Positions 43,914 to 55,690 of a stretch of 64,000 bases of DNA are shown piece by piece. Under the pieces are notes generated by a model that saw only the letters and a list, made by a program, of their open reading frames with translations, was not told the origin of the DNA and did no database searches. Both the position numbers and the translations under genes were made by a program. Every line of letters begins with the position of its first letter. Position 1 is the first letter of the stretch. The stretch is from Podospora bellae-mahoneyi (taxonomy: Eukaryota; Ascomycota; Sordariomycetes; Sordariales; Podosporaceae). Location of the stretch: contig NC_085881.1 in NCBI RefSeq assembly GCF_035222275.1, forward strand, positions 4,216,001-4,280,000. Reading direction: 5' to 3'.

Positions 43914-44684
43914 TCATACGTAGCCCTTCCGCGCACCCTGGAAGAAGAAGCGGACAATAAACACCTGCAGAGCTCCCATGGCCATGATCATCAGAATCTG
44001 GACGATGCTGAAGTTGACGATTCTTTGTTCTGTGCTGCGGACGGTGCTGAAGTTGCGGTTCTCACGGGTGCGGAAGTATTTCTGGTTGCGGGTGATGGTG
44101 GACAGCTGGCCCGAGAGCTTGAACAGGGACTCCTCGAGGGCTGATGTTTGTTCCGGTGACGAGCCCTGCTTCGAGGGAATGGTAACGCGCGCTTCGTTCT
44201 CAACCTAAAGTGTAAAGAGTAGATGTCAGTATATGCGCTGCGGTTTGCAGGTGAAGGGCCAGGGTATGGCTTACAGCAATCTCAAAGTCGACAAACTTCT
44301 CGGTGTATGTGCTCATCTCATTATTGAAACAGAACGAGTATTCGCCAACTTCCCTGGCGGTGAAGACAAAGTCTCCCTGCCTCTCCTTCTGGCCATCCAT
44401 GATGTATTTCCCATTGGGACCCGTCACTTCATAATCGATATCGAAGGAACCACCGGATTGCACCTATAGAACCGTGTGAGTATCACCGCCAGAGAGTAAG
44501 TAGTCCAGAGTCCAACGACAGGTGCGCATACGGCAAAGTAAAAGGCAATCTTCTCGTCCTTGTTCTGTGTTGCTGTGTAGAAGCACGCCCTCTCGTTCGC
44601 ATGAACCTTGTAGGTCAGGGCTGTGGCGGCGACCTGGCTGGCCAGCAGGCCCAAGAGACCGCACGAAAGTAATGGCAGCTGCAT
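43914..44684 (-). CDS. p24/emp24 family cargo receptor (Erp-like)
   Basis: Three exons (44532..44684, 44275..44463, 43914..44204) give 210 residues. A signal peptide (QLPLLSCGLLGLLASQVAA) precedes a GOLD domain: YKVHANERACFYT, VQSGGSFDIDYEVTGP, GDFVFTAREVGEYSFCFNN, with the two conserved cysteines. A heptad region (ALEESLFKLSGQL) and one transmembrane helix (FSIVQILMIMAMGALQVFIV) follow, and a short cytoplasmic tail FFFQGARKGYV. p24 proteins cycle between ER and Golgi and select cargo such as GPI proteins for COPII vesicles. The tail has an FF motif but no clear KKxx. It resembles the yeast Erp2/3/4 group; I cannot say which. It is divergent from the PhoD-like gene. Confidence 0.93.
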
Positions 44685-45300
44685 GGTGAGCCGGCTGTGT
44701 GTTTCGAAAAGAAGTGTCGTCGAGATGCTGCTGCTGGTATCGCAACGCTTCGGCTCGGCTTCAGGACAAGTCTCAATCGCGCGCGCCGGACCCTGCCACT
44801 CAGAGCCAACACCTCAGCCAATTGCCAAAGCGCTGAGCTGGACACTTTTGGCCGGAACAACCAAGTTCCTGGCCCGCTCCCATCTAGGGGCAGGGGGTCA
44901 GCTGGGGCAGGGGGCCCATGCACACCTGGCCCAAGCTCTATCCTGGTTCTTGGCCAACCACCGGGGTTTTGTTCCGCCCAGTGACATCAGCGGAATTAGT
45001 TGCGTCAAGAGCCTGAAGCTGGTGCACGCGCGGTGAGGCCTGTTTCTTCAGAGCCCAAATTTACACATATTCTTCCTTCTCATATTTACCTAGATCAAGT
45101 GACTGTTTGTTGAGGTCTTCTTGCTGGGAAACCGTTTGTTGTGGCCGGCCTTGCAATTTCAATTCCTACCGGCCATATTTGTCGAGACCCGCCATGACCC
45201 ATCAAATTTCATAGGGACGACACAGACTGAGAAACTCATAGAAAACGCAATTACCAAGTCGTTATTTGAGTGAACCTCGCTACAGAGGGCATATCTCAAG
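44685..45300. promoter_or_regulatory. Divergent promoter region, p24 gene / PhoD-like gene
   Basis: A 616-nt gap between opposed start codons. A G-rich patch lies at about 44885-44920. No TATA box is clear. Confidence 0.4.
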
Positions 45301-47409
45301 ATGACGATACCACAAACGAAAGTCTCGACAGCGACATCGGTCGCTATCAGGGCACTCAGTTACTTCTTTTTACGATGGGTAAGTGGGGGCGAAGCACAGC
45401 TACGAGAATCAAGACCATTCACTAACTACCTCTGGGATATCTAGGCTCTTGCTCCTGTAAGTAAACGATTATGCATTGCTGATTAGATGGAGCGTGTTTC
45501 TGACAGAGGGGTGATAGCCATTTCCCGCCCTTATCTTTGCGTTATTCGCTGTCTACCTGCCGTCATTTGTGTCGGGATATCTGCATGAGCCAAAGCAGGA
45601 ACTAGTTGATCAAGTTGATGTCACAGTAACGGACATTCCAATCGAGGTTGAGGTCCCCGAGAATGGCAGGAGAAACCGCGGGACCGAAAAGCTGGTGGCC
45701 GAACAGCTGGTTGTTGAGGAGACCCTCACGATCGAAGACAGACCCCTGAACCCCTTAAAGACACTGCTCTCTGGTGCTCCCAACCCGCGGAGTTTGCTTC
45801 TGTCAGCTACCACGCTTCTCATCAACGCTATCTGCGTCGGCATGGTCGCTGACCGTCTGTTCACCGAACGCTATCACACTGGCGATGACCTCTCTTTTGC
45901 CAGACTCGGCTTTGTCTCTGAACATGAGGCCAAGCTTCTCATTAGAGAGCCAGACCAGTCCAAGATGCCCGTCACCGTCGAAGTACACATCAAGGACCCG
46001 GTGGCGCCTTTTGACAACCCCCTGTGGCAGAGCGCTGGTGGTATCAAGTTCACCACCAACGAAACCGACTACACCGCCGTTGTTCCCATCCCCCTTCGGA
46101 ACTCCAAGATGCGCACCTACCAATGGCGCACCTCGAATAACCACACCGGAGAGTTCACCACCCCTCCTCCCGTCGGCCACGCTGAAGAGGCCACCACCGG
46201 CCCCTTCACCTTCCTCTCCACCTCCTGCATCGTCTCCCGACTCCCTTACTCACCGTTTGACCACCCCTTGGCCATCCCAGGCTTCCGCTACCTCGCCAAG
46301 GTCCTCCCCACCCTCAACGCGCAATTCATGCTCTTCCTGGGAGATTTCATCTACGCCGACGTGCCCCGCTACTGGGGAAGTTCAAAGTCTGACTACAGGC
46401 AAAAATACCGCCAGGTCTACGCCTCGCCCGACTGGCCTTCTGTCGGTCAAAACCTCAGCTGGATTCACACCCTCGACGACCACGAAATCGCCAACGACTG
46501 GTCCGCCAACTCTACAGGCGTCTACAAGGCGGCTTTTGACCCCTTTGAGCACTACCAAGCAGCTGCCAACCCTCCCCCGGCACGCAGAGCAGGCGGCATC
46601 GCCGCTCGCAAATCGGCGACGTACTACTCCTTCACCCAAGGCCCGGCGAGCTTTTTCCTGCTGGACACGAGGACGTTCCGGTCGGATAATCATCTTCCTG
46701 ATAGAGCCGAGCAACAAAAGACTATGCTTGGCCCTGAGCAGCTGGAGGACTTTTTGGCGTGGCTCAAGAAACCTGAGCCGAAAGGGGTCAAGTGGAAGAT
46801 TGTGGCCAGCTCGGTGCCGTTTACGAAGAACTGGCCGGTTAACACTCAGGATACGTGGGGTGGGTTTTTGACGGAGAGGAGGAAGGTGCTGGAGGCGATG
46901 TGGGATGTTTCGAGGAGGGGGGTGGGGGTTGTGGTGCTTAGTGGGGATAGGCACGAGTTTGCTGCGACCAAGTTCCCGCCGCCGGTTCCCGTGCTGGTGG
47001 AGGGAGAGGGAGAGGGGGAAGTCCATGTGGAGGGGAGGGCGTGGCCGGAGGAGGCGACGGTGTGGGAGTTTTCGGCTAGTCCGTTGAGTCAGTTTTATAG
47101 TCCGGTTGGGACTTATAGGGAGAGGGATGGGGAGGATGTGATGGTCAAGTGAGTTTTTCCTTTTTTTTTTTTTTTTCTTGATGAGAATGTTTGAGTGGCT
47201 AATGTGAGGTGGTGAGCAGGTATATTCATAAGGGAAACTCCAAGTTTGGAGCGATCACTATTGAGAATTTGGAGGGCGGTGATCAGAGCAGCTTGAAGTA
47301 TAGGTTGTTTGTGGACGGGGAGGAGGTGTGGAACACGGTGCTTCTGTCGCCGAAGGGGGACCAGGCTCCGGCGAGGGGGTCGTTTTGGAGTAAGTTGATT
47401 GGTGCTTAG
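45301..47409 (+). CDS. Membrane-bound PhoD-like phosphatase
   Basis: Exons 45301..45378, 45445..45456, 45518..47148 and 47220..47409 give 636 residues. The N-terminal part has two hydrophobic stretches (PFPALIFALFAVYLPSFVSG near residue 31, and LLLSATTLLINAICVGMVAD near 105). These are followed by a PhoD/alkaline phosphatase D-like metallophosphatase domain: FLSTSCIVS, FMLFLGDFIYAD, WIHTLDDHEIANDW, YSFTQGPASFFLLDTRTFRS, VLSGDRHEFA and WEFSASPLSQFY. The last exon supplies a beta-rich end. The domain probably faces a lumen or the outside. PhoD enzymes are phosphodi/monoesterases; the fungal substrate is unknown. The 12-nt second exon (ALAP) has good splice sites on both sides and could be skipped without frame change. 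Confidence 0.87.
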
Positions 47410-48213
47410 GATGGGGTTTGGTGATGATCTTGTGGAGATGAGATTATTTCCATGCGATATGATCGAAACATCTCGAGGAGGAGATCGAGAGGGGAATTTG
47501 CGGAGGAGGCTATCTGATGATCTTATACACGAGAGAGGGGGTGCGCCAGAAGAGGTTATCTGTTGATGCTACACACAAGGGAGGGAGGTATATGGGACTT
47601 TGGAAGGAGAAGGACGTCTGGAGTTTGGTGATTTCTACGGTGGATTAGATATCTAGATCTAGTCAAACCTTGCTTTTCTGCTTGGAACACCGACCGTCGT
47701 GAAGCAGGATAAAAGAGGGACCCTTTGTCGCCTCCAGAGCACAGCGAACCCTAACCCGCGAGATGTACCTCTTTGGTGGAGAACAACGACATGCCCGACA
47801 TGCCGCTCAGCAACACCACCTAGATATAGGCCCTCCGTTTAACCGACAAAGCAACAGGTTTGAGCAACTTGAATAAACCCTTTGTCTTGATAATATCTCA
47901 AGAAATAACTCATCATGGGTTCCTCACTTCGTGTCACCACCCTTACTGCCAGCAACCTCTCTCTCCCCCATTCCAACTCTCATCTGCCGAGGTTCTACGA
48001 AACAGGACAGGAACGAGCGATTTTCTTGGCGGAGCCGGCTCCGTCACTTTGTAAACCTGCGGTTAAGTTCGGCGCTCTTGTTATAATAAGCAAGCGGACG
48101 TGGAAACATCCAAAGTCATATGATACTTTAAATCTCACTGTAACTGACTAACTGTCGATACGCAAATTTTTGGTTTTTTGGGGGAATTATTTTGTAACAC
48201 AATTCCTCCAAAA
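47410..48213. other. Intergenic region
   Basis: Three-prime flank of the PhoD-like gene and promoter of the dioxygenase gene. An exact AACCCTAACCC box lies at 47747-47757. No coding frame is convincing. Confidence 0.45.
47747..47757 (+). promoter_or_regulatory. Telomere-box (AACCCTAACCC) motif
   Basis: Exact 11-mer, 457 nt upstream of the trimethyllysine dioxygenase start. Third copy in the window. Confidence 0.35.
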
Positions 48214-50100
48214 ATGAAGTCATTCCTAGCTTTGAGGCCAGTTTTGTTTAAAAGGGAACTGCTGCTTGTTGCTGCAAGGTGAGTAAAACATTGATCGATT
48301 GAGGGAGGGGGTGGAGGGAGCTCATTCGCTAACGACACATGCGCGCAGCAGCCGTGGGAGGTCTTTTCCACTGTGCACTGCCGCTGCCACCACCAGTCAG
48401 AAGAGAGTCAAGCTCAGTGTGAGAGGGTACAGTACGAAGAAGAGTGTGAGTGTTGGGGGTGGTGGGCTCAAGGTGGAGGTTGAGGGGGGGAGGAAGAAGA
48501 GGGAGAGTTTGTAAGTCGCGAGGATAATATGATATGGTTGAGATGCTGATGATAGTTCTTGTCTTATTTAGGCCGTACTTTTGGTTGAGGTGAGTATATG
48601 CACCTCTTTTCGGCTGCAATGCACAGAAGGACGACTGAACGACCTGCAGGGACAACTGCCGGTGCGCGAGCTGCATTAATCAGGATACGAGGCAGAGGAA
48701 TTTCAATACTTTTGCGGTGAGTCTTCTTGATGGCCTTTTGGGAGGGAGACAAATTTTTGCTGATGAAAATGAATGGTGGGTAGATTCCTGCGGATATCAA
48801 ACCTGAGAGTGTTAGCTCGACAGCGGAGGGGGTTGCTGTCAAGTGTTTGTGATCTCTTACCCCTTCCTTCTTGAACACGTTTGGCATGCTGATGGGGAGA
48901 TGTTAGGGTCCGACGGCCATGAGAGCAACTATGACTGGGACTTCATCCAGCACTACGTGAAGGAGGACAAGAGGGACAGAAGCGTCACCCAGGAGTACGT
49001 CCTCATCTCAAATCCCAAAAAGATCGAGCTAACACTCCCCAAGCCAGCACTACTGGGGCGCGGAAATAGCCTCCAACCCACCCACCGTCTCCTACAACGA
49101 AGTGATGAACTCTGACCAAGGCGTGGCCGACCTCACAGCAAAGATCGTGAGTTCTCCCCTCCCCCCTTCCCTTCCCCCTTCCTCACATGATACTTACACT
49201 TCCTCCCTCAGCAAAAATATGGCTTCTCCTTCATCTCCTCCACCCCTTCCCACGACCCGGACCTAACCCGCCAGGTCCTTGAGCGCATCGCCTTCATCCG
49301 CCTGACCCACTACGGCGGCTTCTACGACTTCATCCCCGACCTCGCCATGGCCGACACGGCCTACACCAACCTCGCCCTCCCCGCCCACACGGACAACACT
49401 TACTTCACCGATCCCTCCGGCCTCCAAGCGTTCCACCTCCTCTCTCACACCCCTCCCCCGGGTGTTTCTGCCGAGACCGTCCAGGGCGGTGCTTCCTTGT
49501 TGGTGGACGGTTTCAACGCCGCCAAGGTGTTGAAAAAGGAGGACCCAAAGGCGTACGAGATTTTGACCCAAGTCCGGCTGCCCTGGCATGCGAGCGGGAA
49601 CGCGGGGATTACGATCACCCCGGATAGGTTGTATCCCGTGTTGGAGGTGGTGGATGGGGAGCTAGGGAGGGTGAGGTGGAATAATGATGATAGGGGGGTT
49701 GTGCCGTTTGGGGAGGGGTATACTCCCGAGGAGTGGTATGGGGCGGCGAGGAAGTGGGATGAGATGCTGAGGAGGAGGGAGAGTGAGTATTGGGTGCAGT
49801 TGACGCCGGGGAGGGTGCTTGGTGAGGTCTTTGATGCTCTTAACTGGGGGGGGGAAGAGATATGCTAACGATGCTGGGGTAGTGTTTGACAACTGGAGGG
49901 TTATGCATGGGAGGAGTGCGTTTGAGGGGATTAGGAGGATTTGTGGGGCTTATAGTAAGTTCTCTTTGGTTGTCTTGTTTCTATTGTTTGGTTTATGGTA
50001 TGCTGATGGGTTGGAAATAGTCAACAGAGACGATTGGATCTCGAGATGGAGAAACACCAACTTTGACAGGAAGAAGGTGTTGGACAGTGTAATCGGGTAG
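48214..50100 (+). CDS. TMLH: Trimethyllysine dioxygenase, carnitine biosynthesis
   Basis: Ten exons: 48214..48278, 48349..48510, 48572..48589, 48650..48716, 48784..48844, 48907..48994, 49044..49146, 49212..49821, 49883..49954 and 50021..50100; 441 residues. The enzyme hydroxylates trimethyllysine with Fe(II) and 2-oxoglutarate, the first step of carnitine synthesis. The N-terminus is basic and Ser/Leu-rich, so a mitochondrial presequence is likely. PYFWLRDNCRCASCINQ is the N-terminal zinc-binding domain with its cysteines. THYGGFYDF, LALPAHTDNTYF (iron-binding HxD) and VFDNWRVMHGRSAF (distal His, 2-oxoglutarate Arg) form the catalytic core. Exon 3 is only 18 nt. The junction of exons 6 and 7 uses a CCAAG acceptor chosen for frame, so that point is less certain. 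Confidence 0.92.
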
Positions 50101-50993
50101 AGTGGTGCCGAGGGGGTTAGGTATCAATTTCTTAGGGCCAGCCCGAACCAGATACAAATCCCAGGGTCTGGTATGGATGCGCTGTAACGTTTGACTACAT
50201 TTGATTGCTTGACAGGATTGACAAGCCAGTTCGATGTGAGCTTGCCTTTACCCCACATCCGCATGACTGACAGCTACCTATTTACCCCGCTGTTGTGTGT
50301 TTTCTCAATGCCATCTGGCAGACGTTTGACGCTCTCGACTTGAGTTTCCCCGGGAACTTTTGGAGACACTTTCCATGTACTTAGTTTAAAGGCTAAAGTT
50401 GTAAAATCGATAATTCCATAGATATCGGCCCTTTCCCCTCAACTCCAGTCCCCGGATTTACCCCTCGATCCCCACGCTCCACACCCATGGAGCCAGAAAC
50501 AAAGACAATCCAAGGCCACGAATGGCATCATTGTGCATATGGGTATTGCCCACGAATCTTTGGGCACCATCCGCGGTATTCACGTAACCAAGCTCCACAG
50601 GACTTCGGAATCTGGCAAGGGGATCCGTCTTCCCCTCCACTTCTTGATCGAGTTTCCGCCGTTTTTTGCTTGCAGGCTGGACAGCTGGCAGCAGGGACAG
50701 CTGGACAAGCAGTAACAGACAAGATAGGTACAACGTAGCCGGGTAAGGGTATGTAGGTATCCATCCGTTTCGAGGGACCATAGGAGCCGACATGGTCTCC
50801 GAAGGTAATCTGCGGGGTTGGCTGTGTGTATGTGTGTGTGTCCCTGGCCGAGATAGGTAGCTCCGCCTCGATCTTTGTAGATCTGCTTCGTCCCCCCCTT
50901 TTTTTCTTTTTTTTTTCTTTTTTTTTTCTTTTTTTCTCCGTTTCCTGCTTTTAGTTACCCAGTTCGAGATCAACAAACTCACCAAACTTCAAA
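50101..50993. other. Intergenic region with long polypyrimidine leader
   Basis: Three-prime flank of the dioxygenase gene and promoter of the SDR gene. A C/T tract of about 50 nt (50893-50940, nearly all T) lies just upstream of the SDR start. The reverse-strand open frame here is mostly the Lys/Arg-rich shadow of that tract. Confidence 0.5.
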
Positions 50994-51936
50994 ATGTCCC
51001 ACGTTTCCCCAGCTGGGCTCTTCGCCCACGACTCTACCGCTCCTCCTGCCAGCAACAGAGTTCTGCCTCTGTTTTCCCTCGCTGGAAAGACCGCCATCGT
51101 TTCGGGCGCCACAGCTGGTATCGGTTACGCTGTTGCTCAGGGGTTCGCCGAAGCGGGCGCCAACGTGGCGATATGGTACAACTCCAAGAAGGAGCAGGCT
51201 GAGACTGCCGCAGCCGAGATCGAGAAGGAATTTGGCGTCAAGTGTAAGCCCCTTTCTCAGTCACCTACCTTCACCACCATGGAAACCTAACACACAACCC
51301 TCCCAAACAGGCAAAGCCTACCAAGTAAACGTCGCCTCCTTCCCCGCCGTCTCCTCGGCCGTCAACGACCACATCCTCCCCGAGTTCAACTCCCGCCTCG
51401 ACATCTTCGTCGCCAACTCGGGCATCGCCTGGGAAGACGGCCCCATGCTCGACGGCGCGGCCGAGGACCGCATCAAGCGCTACAAGCAAATCATCGACAC
51501 CAACCTCGACGGCACCTTCTACTGTGCCAGAGTGGCCGGGGAGATCTTCCGCCGGCAGAAGCAAGAGGGGCTCGAGGGGTTCACCTACGGCAGCTTCATT
51601 GCTACGGCGAGCATGAGCGGGAGCATTGTGAACATCCCCCAGCTGCAGACGGCGTATAATGCGAGCAAGGCGGGCGTGATTCACTTGGTCAAGAGTCTGG
51701 CGGTGGAGTGGGTTGGTTTTGCGAGGGCGAACACGGTGAGCCCGGGGTACATTGTTACGGAGATTAGCAAGTTTTGCGATGAGGGGACGAAGAGGGCTTG
51801 GAGGGATAAGATTCCGATGGGGAGGGAGGGGATGCCGAATGAGTTGAAGGGGGCGTATTTGTATCTGGCGAGCGATGCGGCTTCGTATACTACGGGGATT
51901 GATTTGGTGGTGGATGGTGGGTATTGCGCTCCTTGA
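50994..51936 (+). CDS. NADP-type SDR, mannitol dehydrogenase / sorbose reductase-like
   Basis: Exons 50994..51243 and 51311..51936 (67-nt intron, GTAAGC donor, CTAAC branch) give 291 residues. It is a classical short-chain dehydrogenase: cofactor loop SGATAGIGYAVAQGFAEAG, then VANSGIAWE, NLDGTFYCARVAG, catalytic Ser in TASMSG, Tyr and Lys in YNASKAG, then SPGYIVTEI and GIDLVVDGGY. LFSLAGKTAIVSG at the start and NVAIWYNSKKEQAE are typical of the fungal sorbose reductase / mannitol dehydrogenase / L-xylulose reductase group, which interconvert ketoses and polyols with NADP(H) in the cytosol. Substrate choice within that group cannot be read from sequence. The N-terminal 30 residues before the fold are disordered. 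Confidence 0.92.
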
Positions 51937-52926
51937 GGGGCTTTATAGAGAAACAGAGTTCGGTTTCTGATGTTCAATGCTCGGACTTGATCTGGTGTAA
52001 GTCAATGGACTGGTGCCAACTGGCAGTCAGCTGCTGCCGGTGAACCCCTAATATGCCTTGGCAAGCCAGATTCAAGACCGACCCAACCTCACCGCTGAGG
52101 CTCCAAAAATTTGGAGCCTTGTGCTACCTGCCGATAACGTTCTCTCAATTCGGGCACGCGATAGCATTTACATCAAGCTGCCTGTGCCCCGTGTCTACCT
52201 CCAGTGTTCCAGACGTATTTACTTGACAAAAGACTCTCTGTTGGGCCTTCTGAATGGGCCAGACCTGAGCCCATTTTTAGCAGAAGCGGGCCTCTTTTAT
52301 TCTCCCCCCCACTATAGAGCCAGGGGACCGTGATAGTGTTAGAAGTTGGGTGGATTATACCTTTGAATAACTGCATCATTGGTGATTTGCTTTGAAAGCA
52401 ACAAACACCAGAGGGAGGCAAAAGGACCACGAGACCCGATTCCGCCTTTCTCAGCTTTCTGGAAAAGCCAGTCTTGTCCCAACCACAGCTCACCTCCCGC
52501 CAATTCGGTGAAACAACCAAGGTACCCCTCCCCTCCTCCCGCCGCCCCAGCAACTTTCTGGAGCTCGCCCGCACCCACTCTCCTTGCTCCTTCGCAAGAG
52601 GACCAACTGGGAAAGTCGCCTCTCTCTCTCTCTCCGACCGCCGACCGCCCAACTGCTGCTTGCATTCAGCCTTACCCATCTGACAATCCCAAAATCCGCT
52701 TTCAAACTTCAATCAAACGGCGGCTTTGGCGACTTGCACACACCCCCCGCACCCTGCAACATTTTAAGGGGAGCCCGACCGACTGTACAACCGGCGACCC
52801 CCTTTATAGCCTTACTCCCCGTAATCCTCCCTCTTTGCCGCCGATAGTAAGAGTATCGATAGTCGATAATATCTTTTCCTCCTCCCACTCCCCCAGCCTC
52901 TTCAGTTCTCAACGACGTCGATCAAC
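51937..52926. other. Intergenic region, about 1 kb
   Basis: Three-prime flank of the SDR gene and promoter of calcineurin A. Open frames around 52173-53047 are on the wrong strand or run into the calcineurin exon out of frame. A palindrome-like TATCGATA lies near 52856, about 70 nt before the calcineurin start. Confidence 0.45.
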
Positions 52927-54834
52927 ATGGACACCGAAGACGCCGGCGCCCAGGGCTTCGACCCCCGCACCCAGCAGGTCGACAACGCCATCCGCGCCAT
53001 ACAGCAGAAGAAGCCGCTCCCTGAGATTGACTTTACCATTCATGTGATGGAGGATGGCACTCAGGTCAGCACCCAGGAGAGAGTCTGCAAAGGTAGAGAA
53101 CAACCCTCTCGACCCATTCAAGTACTGGTACTGACATTGTTCCCCCCCCGCCCGCTCCCATCCAGATGTGCAAGCTCCCGCCATGTACAAGCCCACCGAC
53201 GACCAATTCTTCGAGGACGAGTCGCAACAAAAGCCCAACATTCAGTTCCTAAAGCAGCACTTCTACCGCGAGGGCCGCTTGACTGAGGAGCAGGCGCTAT
53301 GGATCCTCAAGAAGGGCACCGAGATCCTCCGCGCCGAGCCCAACCTACTCGAGATGGACGCGCCTATCACCGTCTGCGGTGACGTCCACGGCCAGTACTA
53401 CGACTTGATGAAGCTGTTTGAGGTTGGCGGCGACCCGGCGGAGACGAGGTATCTGTTCTTGGGCGACTATGTCGACCGTGGCTACTTCAGTATCGAGTGC
53501 GTGTTGTACCTGTGGGCGCTCAAGATTCACTACCCCAAGTCTCTGTGGCTGCTGCGTGGCAACCACGAGTGTCGCCACCTGACGGATTACTTCACCTTCA
53601 AGCTCGAGTGCAAGCACAAGTACTCCGAGGCCATCTACGAGGCATGCATGGAGTCGTTCTGTTCGTTGCCGCTGGCGGCTGTCATGAACAAGCAGTTTTT
53701 GTGCATCCACGGCGGTCTCAGCCCGGAGCTGCACACGCTGGATGACATTAGAAATATCGACCGCTTCCGCGAACCGCCCACCCAAGGCCTAATGTGCGAC
53801 ATCCTCTGGGCCGACCCCCTCGAGGACTTTGGCCAAGAAAAAACCACTGACTACTTCCTCCACAACCACGTCCGCGGCTGCTCCTACTTCTTCTCCTACC
53901 CGGCCGCCTGCCACTTCCTCGAGAAGAACAATCTGCTCTCTGTCATCCGCGCCCACGAGGCCCAGGACGCGGGGTACCGAATGTACCGTAAGACCCGCAC
54001 AACAGGCTTCCCCTCGGTCATGACCATCTTTTCCGCCCCCAACTATCTGGACGTGTACAACAACAAGGCGGCGGTTCTAAAGTACGAGAACAACGTCATG
54101 AACATTAGACAGTTCAACTGCACCCCCCACCCGTACTGGCTCCCCAACTTCATGGATGTCTTCACCTGGTCGCTGCCCTTCGTGGGAGAAAAGATCACAG
54201 ACATGTTGATTGCCATCCTGTCAACCTGCTCCGAGGAGGAACTCCGCGAGGAATCATCCGCCTCCTCGCCCGGTCCAGTATCCCCCCCCTTGCCCTCGGC
54301 CTCGAGCGTCGGGAGCCAAGATCCGGAATCGATCGAATTCAAGAGACGTGCGATCAAGAACAAGATTTTGGCCATCGGACGACTGTCGAGGGTCTTCCAG
54401 GTTTTGAGAGAGGAATCCGAGAAGGTGTCGGAGCTCAAGACGGTCAGCGGCGGGAGACTGCCCGCCGGCACGCTGATGCTCGGCGCCGAGGGGATCAAGA
54501 ATGCGATTTCGAGCTTTGAGGACGCCAGGAAGGTGGACATTCAGAACGAGAGGCTGCCGCCTAGCCATGACGAGGTGCAGAAGCAGAAGGACGAGGAGCA
54601 CGCCCAGGCGCTGGAGCGGGCGACGAGGGAGGCGGAGCAGGATAAGAAGTTGCAGACGCTGAGTAGGAGGTTGAGCACGTGAGTTTTTTCTCTTTTTTTT
54701 TTCCCTTTCCCTCCAAGTCATGAGAGTTTTTTTTTTTTTTTTTTTTTTTTGGCTTGGTTGATTTTGCGAGAAACTAATACGGGGTATCTTGGTACTAATA
54801 CAGGGGTGAATAAAATAGGGATCGCAAGCGGTAG
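52927..54834 (+). CDS. CNA1: Calcineurin catalytic subunit A
   Basis: Calcium/calmodulin-activated Ser/Thr phosphatase of stress and growth signalling. Exons 52927..53092, 53166..54678 and probably 54819..54834 give 564 residues. The metal-site blocks [20 protein letters not shown] and [16 protein letters not shown] are complete, followed by the regulatory subunit helix ([17 protein letters not shown]), the calmodulin-binding helix ([20 protein letters not shown]) and the autoinhibitory segment ([16 protein letters not shown]). The last junction is uncertain. Unspliced, the frame stops at 54682 after RRLST; splicing to TAG at 54818 gives RRLSTDRKR; splicing to CAG at 54803 gives RRLSTGE. The intron has donor GTGAGT, two ACTAATAC branch-like sites and a run of 24 T (54727-54750). 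Confidence 0.96.
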
Positions 54835-55690
54835 TCGATTCCGAGCTTTTGCTCTTGTGTTTTTGGCTTTTGGAAGAAGAATGGAGGTGGTGATCAGGAA
54901 ACGGGGAAAGAATTGGCTGTGTTGGTTGGTTAAGTGGATGAATGATGGGCTGGATCCGTGTACTGTCCAAGTCAGTGTGTGTGTGTGTGTGTGTGTTGTG
55001 TGAGTGTGTGTGGGTGTGTGTTCAATAAAGGGTCGCGGCGAGAAAGATACTACCTACATATTTTTCCTCTCTCTCAACTTCTCACACCTAAATCACACAC
55101 AGTATCCGTATGAAAGTAATGTCAGATATATCGGGTATTTGTTGCAAACCTTTCTTTCACTGCGGTCACATGCAAAACAAACGAGGTTAAAAATAACAAT
55201 CCATACAAGTTCCTATCACTCATGCCCCTCCCTATGAACCAAGTCCCATCCATCCATCGTCCGTCCATCTTTGCTTGCTCTCTCTCTCACACACACATGT
55301 TCGCCATCAGGTCGTCCCATACTGCACAACCAAAACCTCCTTAGTCAAGGAGGCGAGGGCGTATCCTTCACGCTCCTCCACTCTTCTCGACTTCACAAAT
55401 ATAACAAAATGAAAAACAACCCCCAACCACACACACCATCCATCATCCCAGAAAACAATTGAATGCCCCATTTTTCTTTCCATCAATAGGCCTGAGAAAA
55501 CCAAAAAAACAAAAAAGAAAGAACAAAAAACCCAAGCTAACAAAACGAGCGCCCCGATAAAAACACTGACAGGGATGTACATATACAACGCGCTGCCGCT
55601 GTGTCTCTAACAACATCGAGCAGCAACAACGATCATCATCTACATAAAACAATAACCGCACCTTGTCTACTACTTCCAAATTTTCAAAAC
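54835..55690. other. Convergent intergenic region with GT repeat
   Basis: Holds the 3' ends of calcineurin A and UBP15. A GT microsatellite occurs at about 54975-55000. AT-rich, no coding frame of note. Confidence 0.5.

Noticed and set aside
45774-46871. 365-residue forward open frame overlapping the PhoD-like gene in another frame
   Set aside because: Ser/Thr/Pro-rich frame-shifted reading of the phosphatase exon; no start context or domain.
50458-50985. Reverse open frame with a Lys-rich stretch and a hydrophobic segment
   Set aside because: The Lys/Arg part is just the complement of the poly-T leader of the SDR gene, and the rest has no domain.
52173-53047. Open frames across the calcineurin leader on both strands
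   Set aside because: Composition reflects the CT-rich leader; they are out of frame with the clear calcineurin start.
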